Shown here: positions 1 through 10,639 of the stretch, piece after piece
How positions within the stretch are numbered: the first letter of the stretch is position 1
How the letters are laid out: each line of letters opens with the position of its first letter
NCBI GenBank assembly: GCA_963756115.1
Contig: CAVWMN010000001.1
Span: 1-64,000 of the forward strand
Direction: 5' to 3'
Length of the DNA: 64,000 nucleotides
Origin: JTS-RE37 sp963756115
Lineage (GTDB): Bacteria > Bacteroidota > Bacteroidia > Flavobacteriales > Flavobacteriaceae
The notes under the pieces: generated by a model
What the model was told of the DNA's origin: nothing
The model's input: only the letters and a program-made list of their open reading frames with translations
The model's database searches: none
Translations under genes and position numbers: made by a program

Positions 1-3000
1 CCAGGTAGACCTGAATGGGTTAACCGGTACGGGTACGGACGACCAGACCCTAAGCCTTGATGGCAATGAGATTACGATTGAAAATGGCAATACCATTGAC
101 CTGACACCTATCTTGGGTGCAGGACACGGGGCAGTACCGAACTGGCGGACCAGGTCACAATAACGGGAACGGGTGCTGCACGAGACGAATTCCAGGTTGC
201 TGATGGCGGAATCACACCGGTTAAAATTCAGCCTTCTCTTACTAACGGACAGTATTTAAATACTGATGCGGCCGGTAATGTGGTTTGGGCGGACCTTCCA
301 CCGGCAGGGGGCTCTGCAGATTTTTGACCCTTCAACAATTTCTGGGACGGGGGTTGGCGGAGATCCTTATACGGTAGCAGATGCCGGGATCACCCCGGTT
401 AAAATTCAGCCCTCCGCAACCAACGGGCAGCTTCTCGGCACTGATGCCACTGGTGCTGTAGCTTGGGTGGATGCCCCCACTGGTAGCGGGGGAAGTACCG
501 AACTTGCGGATCAGATAACGATCCAGGGCGATGGTACCGCAGGAAATGAATTCAGTGTAGCTGACGGATCAATCTCTTCAACAAAGATAACGGATGGGAC
601 TATCAGCCCTATTGATATTGGCAATGATGCGGTGGAGACGGATAAAATACTGAATGCTGCCGTTACCCCCCTTAAAATTGAACCCTCCACTCAAACGGAA
701 CAATTCCTCAGCACAGATGCGACGGGAACAGTAGTATGGGCGGATTTACCGCCGGCAGCTTCCAACCCTGCTGCGGTGGATGTCACTTTTGAGCCTACTG
801 GTAATACGACAAGTGAGGATGTCCAGGCAGCGATCGAGGAACTGCAGACGGAGATCGATGGAATCTCGCTCGGAGGTGCGTCCAATCCCAATGATGAGCT
901 GATCACCAGCTTTACATTGTCGGGGACCTCCCTGAACATAGCGGAAGGGGCAACGTTACAGCCCCCATTGGATCTTGATCGGTTTTGCAACTGACGCCGA
1001 GGTGGCGGCCCTGTCAGTTGATGATGCGGATGCAGATCCTGCTAATGAAATTCAGGATATTACATCAGGTGATGGATCAGTCACGATAACACCCACAGGT
1101 AATGATTTTGACCTCTCTGTTCCAGCAGGTACAGATAACCAGAACCTAACAAGCGCTGTCCTTTCCGGTTCAAATCTTACCATAGCCATTGAAAGTGGGA
1201 ATCCAGCTATAGCAAACCTGAGTGCTTTGGCTACCGATGCCGAGCTGGCCGCTTTGAACGTTGATGATGCAGACGCTGATCCTGCCAATGAAATTCAGGA
1301 TATTACATCAGGAGATGGCTCGGTAACGATAACACCAAACGGTAATGATTTTGACCTCTCTGTTGCAGCAGGTACTGATAACCAGAACCTAACAAGCGCA
1401 GTACTTTCCGGTTCAAATCTTACCATAGCCATTGAAAATGGGAATCCAGCTATAGCAAACCTGAGTGCTTTGGCTACCGATGCCGAGCTGGCCGCTTTGA
1501 ACGTTGATGATGCAGACGCTGATCCTGCAAATGAAATTCAGGATATTACATCAGGAGATGGCTCGGTAACGATAACACCAAACGGTAATGATTTTGACCT
1601 CTCTGTTGCAGCAGGTACAGATAACCAGAACCTAACAAGCGCAGTACTTTCCGGTTCAAATCTTACCATAGCCATTGAAAATGGGAATCCAGCTATAGCA
1701 AACCTGAGTGCCTTGGCTACCGATGCCGAGCTGGCCGCTTTGAATGTTGATGATGCAGACGCTGATCCTGCCAATGAAATTCAGGATATTACATCAGGAG
1801 ATGGCTCGGTAACGATAACGCCAAACGGTAATGATTTTGACCTCTCTGTTGCAGCAGGTACTGATAACCAGAACCTAACAAGCGCAGTACTTTCCGGTTC
1901 AAATCTTACCATAGCCATTGAAAATGGGAATCCAGCTATAGCAAACCTGAGTGCTTTGGCTACCGATGCCGAGCTGGCCGCTTTGAACGTTGATGATGCA
2001 GACGCTGATCCTGCAAATGAAATTCAGGATATTACATCAGGAGATGGCTCGGTAACGATAACACCAAACGGTAATGATTTTGACCTCTCTGTTGCAGCGG
2101 GTGACAGATAACCAGAACCTAACAAGCGCAGTACTTTCCGGTTCAAATCTTACCATAGCCATTGAAAATGGGAATCCAGCTATAGCAAACCTGAGTGCCT
2201 TGGCTACCGATGCCGAGCTGGCCGCTTTGAATGTTGATGATGCAGACGCTGATCCTGCCAATGAAATTCAGGATATTACATCAGGAGATGGCTCGGTAAC
2301 GATAACACCAAACGGTAATGATTTTGACCTCTCTGTTGCAGCAGGTACTGATAACCAGAACCTAACAAGCGCAATACTTTCCGGTTCAAATCTTACCATA
2401 GCCATTGAAAATGGGAATCCAGCTATAGCAAACCTGAGTGCCTTGGCCACCGATGCCGAGCTGGCCGCTTTGAATGTTGATGATGCAGACGCTGATCCTG
2501 CGAATGAAATTCAGGATATTACATCAGGAGATGGCTCGGTAACGATAACACCAAACGGTAATGATTTTGACCTCTCTGTTGCAAGCACTAGCCTTAGCAC
2601 TACAAGTCTATTTGCAGGTAACGGAACGCCAGGTAGCCGACTTGATATAACTAATAATGCGATAACTGCCGCTAAAATAGCAGATGGAACTATTACCGCT
2701 GCAAAGATAGCCGACGGCGCCATTTCAGGTTCAAAAATCGCGGTTGGTGGTATTACAGGTGGCCCCGCAGGTCAGATCTTTGATAATTCTATTACCCAGG
2801 GGGATATTGGATTAGACGCCATAGGCTCAGGGGAATTACAAGCGGATTCCGTTGGTGAATCGAACTAAAAGACGCCGCGGTAACACCAACAAAAATTGAA
2901 CCCGGCGGTGAGGGTGAAATATTAAGGACAATTGGAGGTGTTGTTCAATGGTATACATCAACAACACCGTTGAAATCCAGTTCAGGTAGCTTATCAATTC

Positions 3001-3269
3001 AACCCATCCGCCGCGAATCTGCAGGTACGGTAACGCTGACTGATTCTGATTATACGCTGATATTGGATGCCGGGGTGAGCCAGGTGAACCTGCCGGCTGC
3101 CAGTGCCGGGAACCAGGGCCGGATCTATGTGATAAAAGACTTCTCGGTCAGGGGTACCCAACTGAACCGGCCCTACCGGGATATGGCGAATAACGCGGTA
3201 CAAACCACCCGGGGCCGGGAAGTGCTCTGGCTGCAAAGTGACGGGACTGAATGGCAACTAATCCGGTAA
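1..3269 (+). CDS. Repetitive fibre-like surface protein, 5' end outside window, several frame breaks
   Basis: The gene runs in from before the window and stops with TAA at 3267-3269. It starts with low-complexity T/G/D-rich segments containing recurring motifs such as TPVKIQPS and STELADQ. It continues with six full copies and a partial seventh of an 81-residue repeat (985-2585). It ends in a compact domain of about 100 residues containing YTLILDAG and WLQSDGTEWQLI, the type of beta-rich terminus found on Bacteroidota fibre or tail-fibre-like proteins. Reading frame is lost near 130, at a T run (321-325), at a T run (983-986), at an extra G near 2099-2102 and at a missing G near 2862. Correcting these single bases gives one continuous reading frame, so I infer one gene. 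The next gene begins one base after the stop, suggesting co-translation. No sorting domain is visible at the C terminus. The exact function is unknown; a surface fibre or adhesin is inferred. Confidence 0.7.
985..2585 (+). repeat. 243-bp tandem coding repeats (81 residues each), about 6.6 copies
   Basis: The segment starting ATDAELAALNVDDADADP recurs every 243 bp at about 985, 1228, 1471, 1714, 1957, 2201 and 2444. The copies are nearly identical at DNA level, differing at only a few third positions (for example gctttg/gccttg and cctgcc/cctgca). This points to recent expansion or gene-conversion homogenisation. One copy carries an extra base near 2100. Each unit has an Asp-rich stretch (DDADADPANE) and GNDFDLSV and NQNLTSAVLSG motifs. 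The Asp-rich part could bind calcium, but that is inference. Confidence 0.92.
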
Positions 3270-3270
3270 C

Positions 3271-4416
3271 ATGAAAAAATTATACTGCATCCTGCTACTG
3301 CTTACTGCCGGCTGGACAAATGCCCAGACCGCGCTGTATAACAGCGGCAACTTCCGCATCCATGGGGAGGGGCAGATCGGGTTCCATACCAACCTGATCA
3401 ATGACGGGCCTTTTGACGAGAACCTGGGGCTGGCCGGTTTTTACGGGGAGGCGGCACTGTCCGTTTCGGGGGCCTTCCCCCCTGCCCTTTTTGATACAGA
3501 GGTAGCAAACGACGCGGGGGTGGACCTCAGCACCCCGCTGACCACGGCCAACAACCTCAACTTTATCAGCGGTGATTTCCGGGCACCCCGGGCAACTCCG
3601 GCCATCGCCTTTAATTTCGGGGCGGATGCCTTCTATGTGGGGGATGGCGACGGGTCCAAGATCAACGGCTATGCCACGGTAGCCGGCCAGTCCGAATTTA
3701 TCTTCCCGGTGGGGGATGCGGCCCAGCTCCGCCCGCTGATCCTGCGATCCGAAGGGATCAATACCGTGGCCCGCTGCGCGTATTTCCGGGAAAACCCGGA
3801 CAACCCCTCCACTTTTCAGCCGTTTAATACCGCCATAAAGCCCCGGGATATCGGCAGTATCAGCACCGTTGAATTCTGGCGCCTGGAGGGCAGTGTCCCG
3901 GCCACAATAACGCTGACCTGGAACGGCAACAGCAACCTGGGGGCGATCGCTACGGATGTCGGCCAGGTCACCATCATGGGCTGGAGCAAATCGGCGGAGA
4001 GCTGGCTGGAGCTTGGCAATGAACCGGTGGCGGGCGACCTGGGGATGGGGATGGTCAGCAGCACAGTATTTACACCGGATGACTACGAGATCATTACGTT
4101 TGGCAGCCGGGCGGAAGCGACCGATATCCTTACCCTGAGCAATTACCTGCTTACTCCCAACGGGGACGGGTTCAATGACGTGCTGATCATCCCGGAGCTG
4201 GAGCTGTCACCCAACAACAGCGTACGGATCTTTGACCGGACCGGGTTAAAAGTGTTTGAAATGGTCAATTATACAGATGAATTCGGGGGGGTGTCCAACC
4301 TGAACAATAGGGTCATCAACCGCGAAAAAGGACTGCCGGAAGGGGTCTATTTTTACCTGGTGACCCTGGACGACCTGGGGTACGAATACCAGGGATTCCT
4401 GTATTTAGACAGGTAA
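3271..4416 (+). CDS. Secreted protein with T9SS type B (CHU_C) sorting domain, partner of fibre 1
   Basis: The 381-residue protein begins with a signal peptide (MKKLYCILLLLTAGWTNAQ, cleavage after about residue 18). Residues 20-280 form an undescribed beta-rich region. From about residue 285 comes a gliding-motility-associated C-terminal domain with the hallmark TPNGDGFND, then VRIFDRTGLKVFE and GVYFYLVTL, typical of type B sorting signals recognised by the type IX secretion system. It should therefore be exported across the outer membrane and kept at the surface. It starts one base after the stop of the repetitive gene upstream. It is a clear paralog of the protein at 9251-10417, sharing GFHxNLIN, FPVGDA, RLRPL/QLRPL and CAYFxExPxN. 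The pairing with a fibre gene in both cassettes suggests that the two products act together, for example as anchor or cap; this is inference. Confidence 0.85.
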   Translation: MKKLYCILLLLTAGWTNAQTALYNSGNFRIHGEGQIGFHTNLINDGPFDENLGLAGFYGEAALSVSGAFPPALFDTEVANDAGVDLSTPLTTANNLNFISGDFRAPRATPAIAFNFGADAFYVGDGDGSKINGYATVAGQSEFIFPVGDAAQLRPLILRSEGINTVARCAYFRENPDNPSTFQPFNTAIKPRDIGSISTVEFWRLEGSVPATITLTWNGNSNLGAIATDVGQVTIMGWSKSAESWLELGNEPVAGDLGMGMVSSTVFTPDDYEIITFGSRAEATDILTLSNYLLTPNGDGFNDVLIIPELELSPNNSVRIFDRTGLKVFEMVNYTDEFGGVSNLNNRVINREKGLPEGVYFYLVTLDDLGYEYQGFLYLDR

Positions 4417-4537
4417 TTCCTACCTCGCATCCTATCGATTAAGTACCTGTTTTGGCGGTGTTCCGACCGGAAATTGCTGCACACAACACGCCATTTGCAT
4501 TTGACAACAATTTATTAGCAGTCAGCTGTTTGTATTG

Positions 4538-4545
4538 TAGATTTG
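4538..4545 (+). promoter_or_regulatory. Flavobacterial -7 box TAGATTTG upstream of the collagen-like gene
   Basis: TAGATTTG matches the TAnnTTTG consensus and lies 33 bases before the ATG at 4579. No well-placed TTG -33 element is obvious. The box also argues against a start at the in-frame TTG at 4543. Confidence 0.45.
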
Positions 4546-4578
4546 GAACAATTAAGCATTTGCCCAAATCTTAATACC

Positions 4579-7500
4579 ATGAACCTGACCAAATTTTATT
4601 GTATACTGCTTGTCCTGGCCGGGGGTGTTGTATCCGCCCAGGTTAAGATAGGGGAAAACCCGAACCGCATAGACGCTGCCTCCATCATAGAGCTGGAAAG
4701 CAGCCAGAAGGCCTTTGTACTCACAAGGGTCACGGAATACCAGATGCAGCAGATCCAACCGCTCCGCGGTGCGCTGGTCTATAACACCGAAGCAAAGTGT
4801 GTTTACTACTATAACGGGTCTGCATGGTCCAACCTCTGCAATGGGGCCGCCCCCGGGAAATTTACCTTTACCAGCAACAGCAACGGAACCATTACCATCC
4901 GGTATTCGGATGGATCCACGTTTACCACTTCCAGCCTCCGCGGCCCGGCGGGGGCAGATGGCGCAGATGGCGTCGATGGTGCACAGGGACCAAAAGGAGA
5001 TAAAGGTGACACGGGAGCAATAGGCTCCGTAGGTCCGCAAGGACCGCAAGGGGCTAAAGGAGACACAGGTGCTGATGGTCCACAAGGACCTGCATGGGAT
5101 GGCATGAAGGACTGAGGTGCAGATGGCGCTCAAGGACCTAAAGGAGACACAGGTGCCGATGGTGCGCAAGGTCCCCAGGTGCAGACGGCACAAGGAGCCT
5201 AAAGGAGACACAGGTGCCGATGGACCGCAAGGACCTAGAGGGACCAGCATAGGACCTGCGGGTACGGATGGTGCCGATGGTGCCCAGGGACCAAAAGGAG
5301 ATAAGGGTGACCAGGGTGATGCAGGTCCCTCGGGCCCGCAGGGCCCTCGGGATCCACAGGCTCCGTAGGTCCGCAAGGGGCTAAAGGAGATACAGGTGCT
5401 GATGGTCCCCAAGGACCTGCAGGTGCAGACGGACCACAAGGACCCAAAGGAGACACAGGTGCCGATGGTGCCCAGGGACCAAAAGGAGATACAGGAGCCG
5501 ATGGTCCCCAAGGACCTGCAGGGTAGGAGCAGGACGGACCACAAGGAGCCCAAAGGAGACACAGGTGCCGATGGCGCTGATGGTGCGCAGGGACCAAAAG
5601 GAGATAAAGGTGACCAGGTGCAGACGGACCACAAGGGCCTAAAGGAGACACAGGTGCCGATGGTGCGCAGGACTCAGGTGCCACAAGGACCTAAAGGAGA
5701 CACAGGTGCCGATGGCGCTGAGGTCCGCAGGGGCCAAAAGGAGATAAAGGGACCGATGGTGTAGATGGTAATGATGGTGCAGACGGCGCTCAAGGTCCGC
5801 AAGGGCCCAAAGGTGACACAGGTGCTGATGGTCCACAAGGACCTGCAGGTGCAGACGGCGCTCAAGGACCGCAGGGGGCTAAAGGAGATACAGGTGCTGA
5901 TGGTGCCCAAGGACCTGCAGGTGCAGACGGACCACAAGGGCCTAAAGGAGACACAGGTGCCGATGGTGCTGATGGTGCCGCAAGGACCTAAAGGCAGAAG
6001 GCGACAGGGTGATACAGGTGGCCCACAAGGACCTAAAGGAGACACAGGTGCTGATGGTCCACAAGGACCTGGAGGTGGCAGATGGCGCTGATGGTGCGCA
6101 GGGCCCTAAAGGAGACACAGGTGACAATGGTGACACGGGAGCTACCGGTGCGGACGGTCCCCAAGGACCTGCAGGTGCAGGACGGACCACAAGGACCTAA
6201 AGGAGATCCCGGTGTAGATGGTACCGATGGTATAGATGGTAATGATGGTGCAGATGGCGTCGACGGTGCCCAGGGACCAAAAGGCGATAAAGGAGACACA
6301 GGTGCCGATGGTGTCGATGGTGCCCAGGGACCAAAAGGAGATACAGGAGCCGATGGTGCCCAAGGACCTAAAGGCGATAAAGGAGACGATGGCCCACAGG
6401 GACCGCAGGGGCCCAAAGGTGATACAGGTGACGAGGGACCTAAAGGTTATAAAGGGGATAAAGGGGACGATGGACCGCAAGGACCTAAGGGCGATCCCGG
6501 CACAAATGGTACCGACGGCGTAGATGGTAATGATGGTGCTGATGGCGCTGATGGTGCGCAAGGACCAAAAGGAGATAAGGGTGACCAGGGTGATGACAGG
6601 TCCCCAAGGACCTGCAGGTGCAGACGGACCACAAGGGCCTAAAGGAGACACAGGTGCCGATGGTCCACAAGGACCTAAAGGCGATACAGGTGTAGATGGT
6701 GTAGACGGTGCGCAAGGACCTAGGTGCAAGGGCGACCAGGGTGACAGGAGCCGACGGGCCGCAAGGACCTAAAGGAGATACTGGTGCCGATGGCGCTCAA
6801 GGACCTGCAGGGGTAAGGGTGACAGGGTGATCAGGTCCCTCGGGCCCGCAGGGCCCTTCGGGATCCACAGGCTCCGTAGGTCCGCAAGGACCGCAGGGAG
6901 CTAAAGGAGATACAGGTGCTGATGGCGCCGATGGTGCGCACGGACCACAAGGGCCTAAAGGAGACACAGGTGCTGATGGTCCGCAAGGACCTAAGGGCAG
7001 ATCCCGGCATAAATGGTACAGATGGCATAATGGAGATGGTGCAGATGGCGCTCAAGGACGCTGCAGTGGTATGATGGTGCAGACGGCGCTCAAGGACCGC
7101 AGGGGCCTAAAGGAGACCCGGATACAGGTGCAGATGGTCCCAAAGGACCTGCAGGTGCAGACGGACCACAAGGGCCTCAAAGGAGACACAGGTGCCGATG
7201 GTGCGAGGCGCCGCAAGGACCAAAAGGCGATAAAGGAGACCAGGGTGATGAAGGTCCTCGGGCCCACAGGGACCTCAGGATCACAGGCGCCGTAGGTCGA
7301 CGCAAGGACCAAAGGGCTAAAGGAGATACAGGTGCCGATGGTCCGCAAGGACCTCAGGGATTGACGGACCACAAGGACCTAAGGGAGTATGGTGCAGATG
7401 GCGCTGATGGTGCGCAAGGACCAAAAGGAGATAAGGGTGACCAGGGTGATGACAGGTCCCTCGGGCCCGCAGGGCCCTTCGGGATCCACAGGCTCCGTAG

Positions 7501-9229
7501 GTCCGCAAGGACCGCAGGGAGCTAAAGGAGATACAGGTGCTGATGGTCCCCAAGGACCTGCAGGTGCAGATGGCGGAGGCCACAAGGGCCTAAAGGAGAT
7601 CACGGGTAGACCGAGGTGGATGACGGTCATAGGACCTAAGGGCTCAGATCCGCAGGGTCCATAAGGATCCGCAAGGTACCGATGGCGTAGATGGTAATGA
7701 TGGTGCAGATGGTCCCCAAGGACCTGCAGGTGCAGACGGACCACAAGGGCCTAAGGGAGACACAGGTGCAGATGGTGCGCAAGGTCCCCAAGGACCACAA
7801 GGCATGAAGGGAGACGGACCGGGGATACAGGTCCACAGGGACCACAAGGTATTGACGGACCTCAAGGACCTGCAGGTGCAGACGCAAGGACCGCAGGGGG
7901 CTAAAGGAGATACAGGTGCTGATGGTCCCCAAGGACCTGCAGGTGCAGACGGACCACAGGGACCTAAAGGTGACACAGGTGCCGATGGTGCGCAAGGACC
8001 TAAGGGCGATCCCGGCATAAATGGTATAGATGGTAATGATGGTGCAGATGGCGCTCAAGGACCTCAGGGTATTGACGGTCCACAAGGACCTGCAGGTGCA
8101 GACGGCGCTCAAGGACCGCAGGGGCCTAAAGGAGACACAGGTGCTGATGGTCCGCAAGGACCTGCAGGGTGCACACGGACCACAAGGTACTGACGGACCT
8201 CAAGGACCTGCGGAGGTCGAAGGTGCAGATGGCGCTGATGGTGCGCAAGGACCAAAAGGAGATAAGGGTGACCAGGGTGATGAAGGTCCCTCGGGACCGC
8301 AGGGGGCTAAAGGAGATACAGGTGCTGATGGTCCCCAAGGACCTGCAGGTGCAGACGGACCACAAGGGCCTAAAGGAGACACAGGTGCCGATGGACCGCA
8401 AGGACCTGCGGGAGTTGATGGTGCTGATGGCGCTGATGGTGCGCAAGGACCACAAGGACCGCAGGGGCCTAAAGGAGATCCTGGTGTAGATGGTGCCGAT
8501 GGTATAGATGGTAATGATGGTGCAGACGGCGCTCAAGGACCGCAGGGGGCTAAAGGAGATACAGGTGCCGATGGTCCACAAGGACCTAAAGGAGATAAAG
8601 GAGATGCAGGTGCCGATGGCGTCGATGGTGCTCAGGGACCCGCAGGACCTATGGGACCCGCAGGACCACAAGGTGCCACCGGGCCGCAAGGGCCGGCCGG
8701 ACCCGATACCGTCACAAATCTGAGCCAGAACACTTCCACGGGCGTCATAACCTATACCAATGAGGCAAGCACCTCCCAAACAGCCCGGGTGGTCTCTGCC
8801 AATGCCAATAATTCCGTTACGGTTGGCTCGGATGGTGGTGCCTATATAAATGTCTATGAAAAATTGGTGATCTGGGCGGAGAATAAGGGCAAACTGGGCA
8901 ATGATAAGCTGGAATGGTCATTTGGAGCAGAAAGTGATGGCCAGATAGGGATACCGATGCCGGAAGCCTGGGAAATCTACGCCGTGAGTTTTAATGCCGA
9001 TGAAAGCAATTTCGGGGACAGCGTGGTGATGGCCGTCACCAACTCCCAGACCAATACAAACCTGTACACCTTCGTGGCCAGCGGTACCGCGGACAATATT
9101 GTATATACCCAATTACTCGCCGCCCCGGTAGCAGTCCCGGCCGGGACCAGCATCGGATTCAGGACCGTCCTGGAAAATGGGGATATTAAAAATGCCCGGG
9201 TGGCCGTATGGCTGCGCAGGAGGCCTTAA
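4579..9229 (+). CDS. Collagen-like fibre protein with C-terminal globular domain, many frame breaks
   Basis: ATG 4579 gives a clean signal peptide (MNLTKFYCILLVLAGGVVSA). About 95 residues follow of a module common at the start of Bacteroidota fibre proteins (VKIGENPNRIDAASIIELES, then GALVYNT and CVYYYNGSAWSN). From about 4950 to 8705 the sequence encodes Gly-X-Y triplets such as GPKGDTGADGPQGPAGADG, roughly 415 if the frame is restored. The final 170 residues (8706-9229) are a non-collagen domain (VTNLSQNTSTG through VAVWLRRRP), positioned like the trimerising head of bacterial collagens such as BclA. Frame switches occur many times between about 5100 and 8170, usually as one- or two-base losses or gains within an otherwise perfect triplet pattern. 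The gene is either one intact fibre gene with assembly errors or a decayed one; I favour the former. The adjacent sorting-domain protein starts 21 bases downstream. Confidence 0.72.
4950..8705 (+). repeat. Collagen-like Gly-X-Y coding repeat tract
   Basis: Short units encoding GPKGDT, GADGPQ, GPAGAD and GNDGADG alternate without a fixed longer period. Several blocks recur almost identically, for example the SGPQGPSGSTGSVGPQGPQG block near 5335, 6840 and 7460. Lys-Gly-Asp triplets are abundant, a charge arrangement that stabilises bacterial triple helices lacking hydroxyproline. On the opposite strand the tract produces long Pro/Ser/Leu-rich open frames that are mirror artefacts. Confidence 0.93.
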
Positions 9230-9250
9230 GCCGTACTGAAACGATATTCT

Positions 9251-10417
9251 ATGAAGTCGAGCCTTTCATATCTGATATTTATCCCCCTGTTGTGCCCGTT
9301 GCAGGGCATGGCACAGGATGCCGTCCGTAATTATGGCAACATGCAGCTCCATGAAACGGCACAGGTAGGTTTCCACCTCAACCTGATCAATACCGCTGCA
9401 TTTGACCAGAACCGGGGGTTGGTAGGTTTTTATACAGATACCGGCCGCCTGACTATATCCGGCACCTATTCCCCTGTTTTTTACGATGCGGAAGTAGCGG
9501 TCGAGGATTGCCTGGTACTGGAAACATCTATCGGGGTCAACAACAACGGGAACCTGATCACCGGGGATATCCGCACGCCACGGAGCGGAACCCTGATCTC
9601 TTCAAACTTTTACGATAACTCATTCTATACCGGGGAGAGCAGTGTTTCCAAAGTCGACGGGTATGCGGCCATGACCCTTAAACCCGAGTTTGTTTTCCCG
9701 GTGGGGGATGCAGATCGCTTGCGGCCTTTGACCATCGCCTCCGTTGCCATCAATTCCATGGCAAAATGTGCCTATTTCTTTGAAGACCCCAACAATTCCA
9801 AAAGCCTGGACGCCATTTTCAATACCCAAAAACGGGCAGCAGACCATATGTCCGTCAGCACTAAGGAATTCTGGCGACTCGAAAGTAATGTGCCTTCCTT
9901 TGTTACGCTGAGCTGGGACGGATACAGCGACATCCCCGCATTGGGGGATTACCTGAGCGACCTGAAAGTGGCTGGCTGGAACAAGGAAACACAGCAATGG
10001 GTCAACCTCGGCAATACAGCAGTCACAGGCGGACTGGCGTATGGGACCGTGACGTCAGCCCTGTTTGTCCCGGACGAATATGAGATCCTTACCATCGGGG
10101 GGAATGATGATGCGCTGGAAAGCTACGAGACCGTTGAACTGGCCAATTATTTTATGACACCCAACGGGGACGGTGCCAATGATCTGCTGGTCCTGGACGG
10201 GATTGAGAAATCGCCCGGCAATTCCCTGCAGATATTCAACCGGTACGGGGTCCTGGTTTTTTCCCAGGATAATTACCGGAATGACTTTGACGGGCAATCC
10301 AACCGAAATGGGGTGATACAACAACCAGCCGGTCTGGCGTCTGGGATCTATTTCTATATCATTACGCTGCACGACCTCCGGCAGAAACACCAGGGCTACC
10401 TGTATATATCCAATTAG
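9251..10417 (+). CDS. Secreted protein with T9SS type B (CHU_C) sorting domain, partner of collagen-like fibre
   Basis: The protein has 388 residues with a signal peptide (MKSSLSYLIFIPLLCPLQGMA). Its body parallels the 3271-4416 product throughout, sharing VGFHLNLIN, GLVGFYTD, FVFPVGDADRLRPL and CAYFFEDPNN. The C-terminal sorting domain begins at about residue 296 with MTPNGDGANDLLVLDG and contains FNRYGVLVFSQ and GIYFYIITL. The gene lies 21 bases after the collagen-like gene, so it is probably co-transcribed. Its role is unknown; the repeated fibre/partner arrangement suggests assembly or anchoring of the fibre. The next 990 bases contain no gene. Confidence 0.85.
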   Translation: MKSSLSYLIFIPLLCPLQGMAQDAVRNYGNMQLHETAQVGFHLNLINTAAFDQNRGLVGFYTDTGRLTISGTYSPVFYDAEVAVEDCLVLETSIGVNNNGNLITGDIRTPRSGTLISSNFYDNSFYTGESSVSKVDGYAAMTLKPEFVFPVGDADRLRPLTIASVAINSMAKCAYFFEDPNNSKSLDAIFNTQKRAADHMSVSTKEFWRLESNVPSFVTLSWDGYSDIPALGDYLSDLKVAGWNKETQQWVNLGNTAVTGGLAYGTVTSALFVPDEYEILTIGGNDDALESYETVELANYFMTPNGDGANDLLVLDGIEKSPGNSLQIFNRYGVLVFSQDNYRNDFDGQSNRNGVIQQPAGLASGIYFYIITLHDLRQKHQGYLYISN

Positions 10418-10561
10418 CAGTCAACCACGCCATAGAGAGGCTCCCCGCTGTATAACAACAACTCCCTCAAACGATTATCCTTACTCAATCCATCCGATTC
10501 GTAGCGCAATCCATCTGTGGCACGCTTAATTCCTAAAATACTTCATACCTTAGCTTTGTCT

Positions 10562-10617
10562 GTGAACAGTGAACAGTGAACAGTGAACAGTGAACAGTGA
10601 ACAGTGAACAGTAAATA
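10562..10617. repeat. Heptanucleotide tandem repeat (GTGAACA)7
   Basis: Seven perfect copies of GTGAACA occupy 10562-10610 and are followed by one degenerate copy (gtaaata). The tract is intergenic, about 145 bases after the sorting-domain gene. Related gtgaacag words recur in the larger repeats downstream. Confidence 0.95.
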
Positions 10618-10639
10618 GTGTCTGCCATCCGAGGCCGCA

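Noticed and set aside
985..2585. CRISPR-like array
   Set aside because: The repeat is 243 bp, coding throughout and without unique spacers; no cas genes are present.
4552..5634. Long minus-strand open frame rich in Pro, Ser and Cys opposite the collagen-like gene
   Set aside because: It is the mirror of the GGN-rich repeat; its composition follows directly from the reverse complement of Gly-X-Y codons and it has no recognisable family.
1..10417. Interpretation of the repetitive genes as phage tail fibres in a prophage
   Set aside because: No capsid, tail, terminase, integrase or lysis genes are nearby, and the partner proteins carry T9SS sorting domains, which points to host surface proteins.
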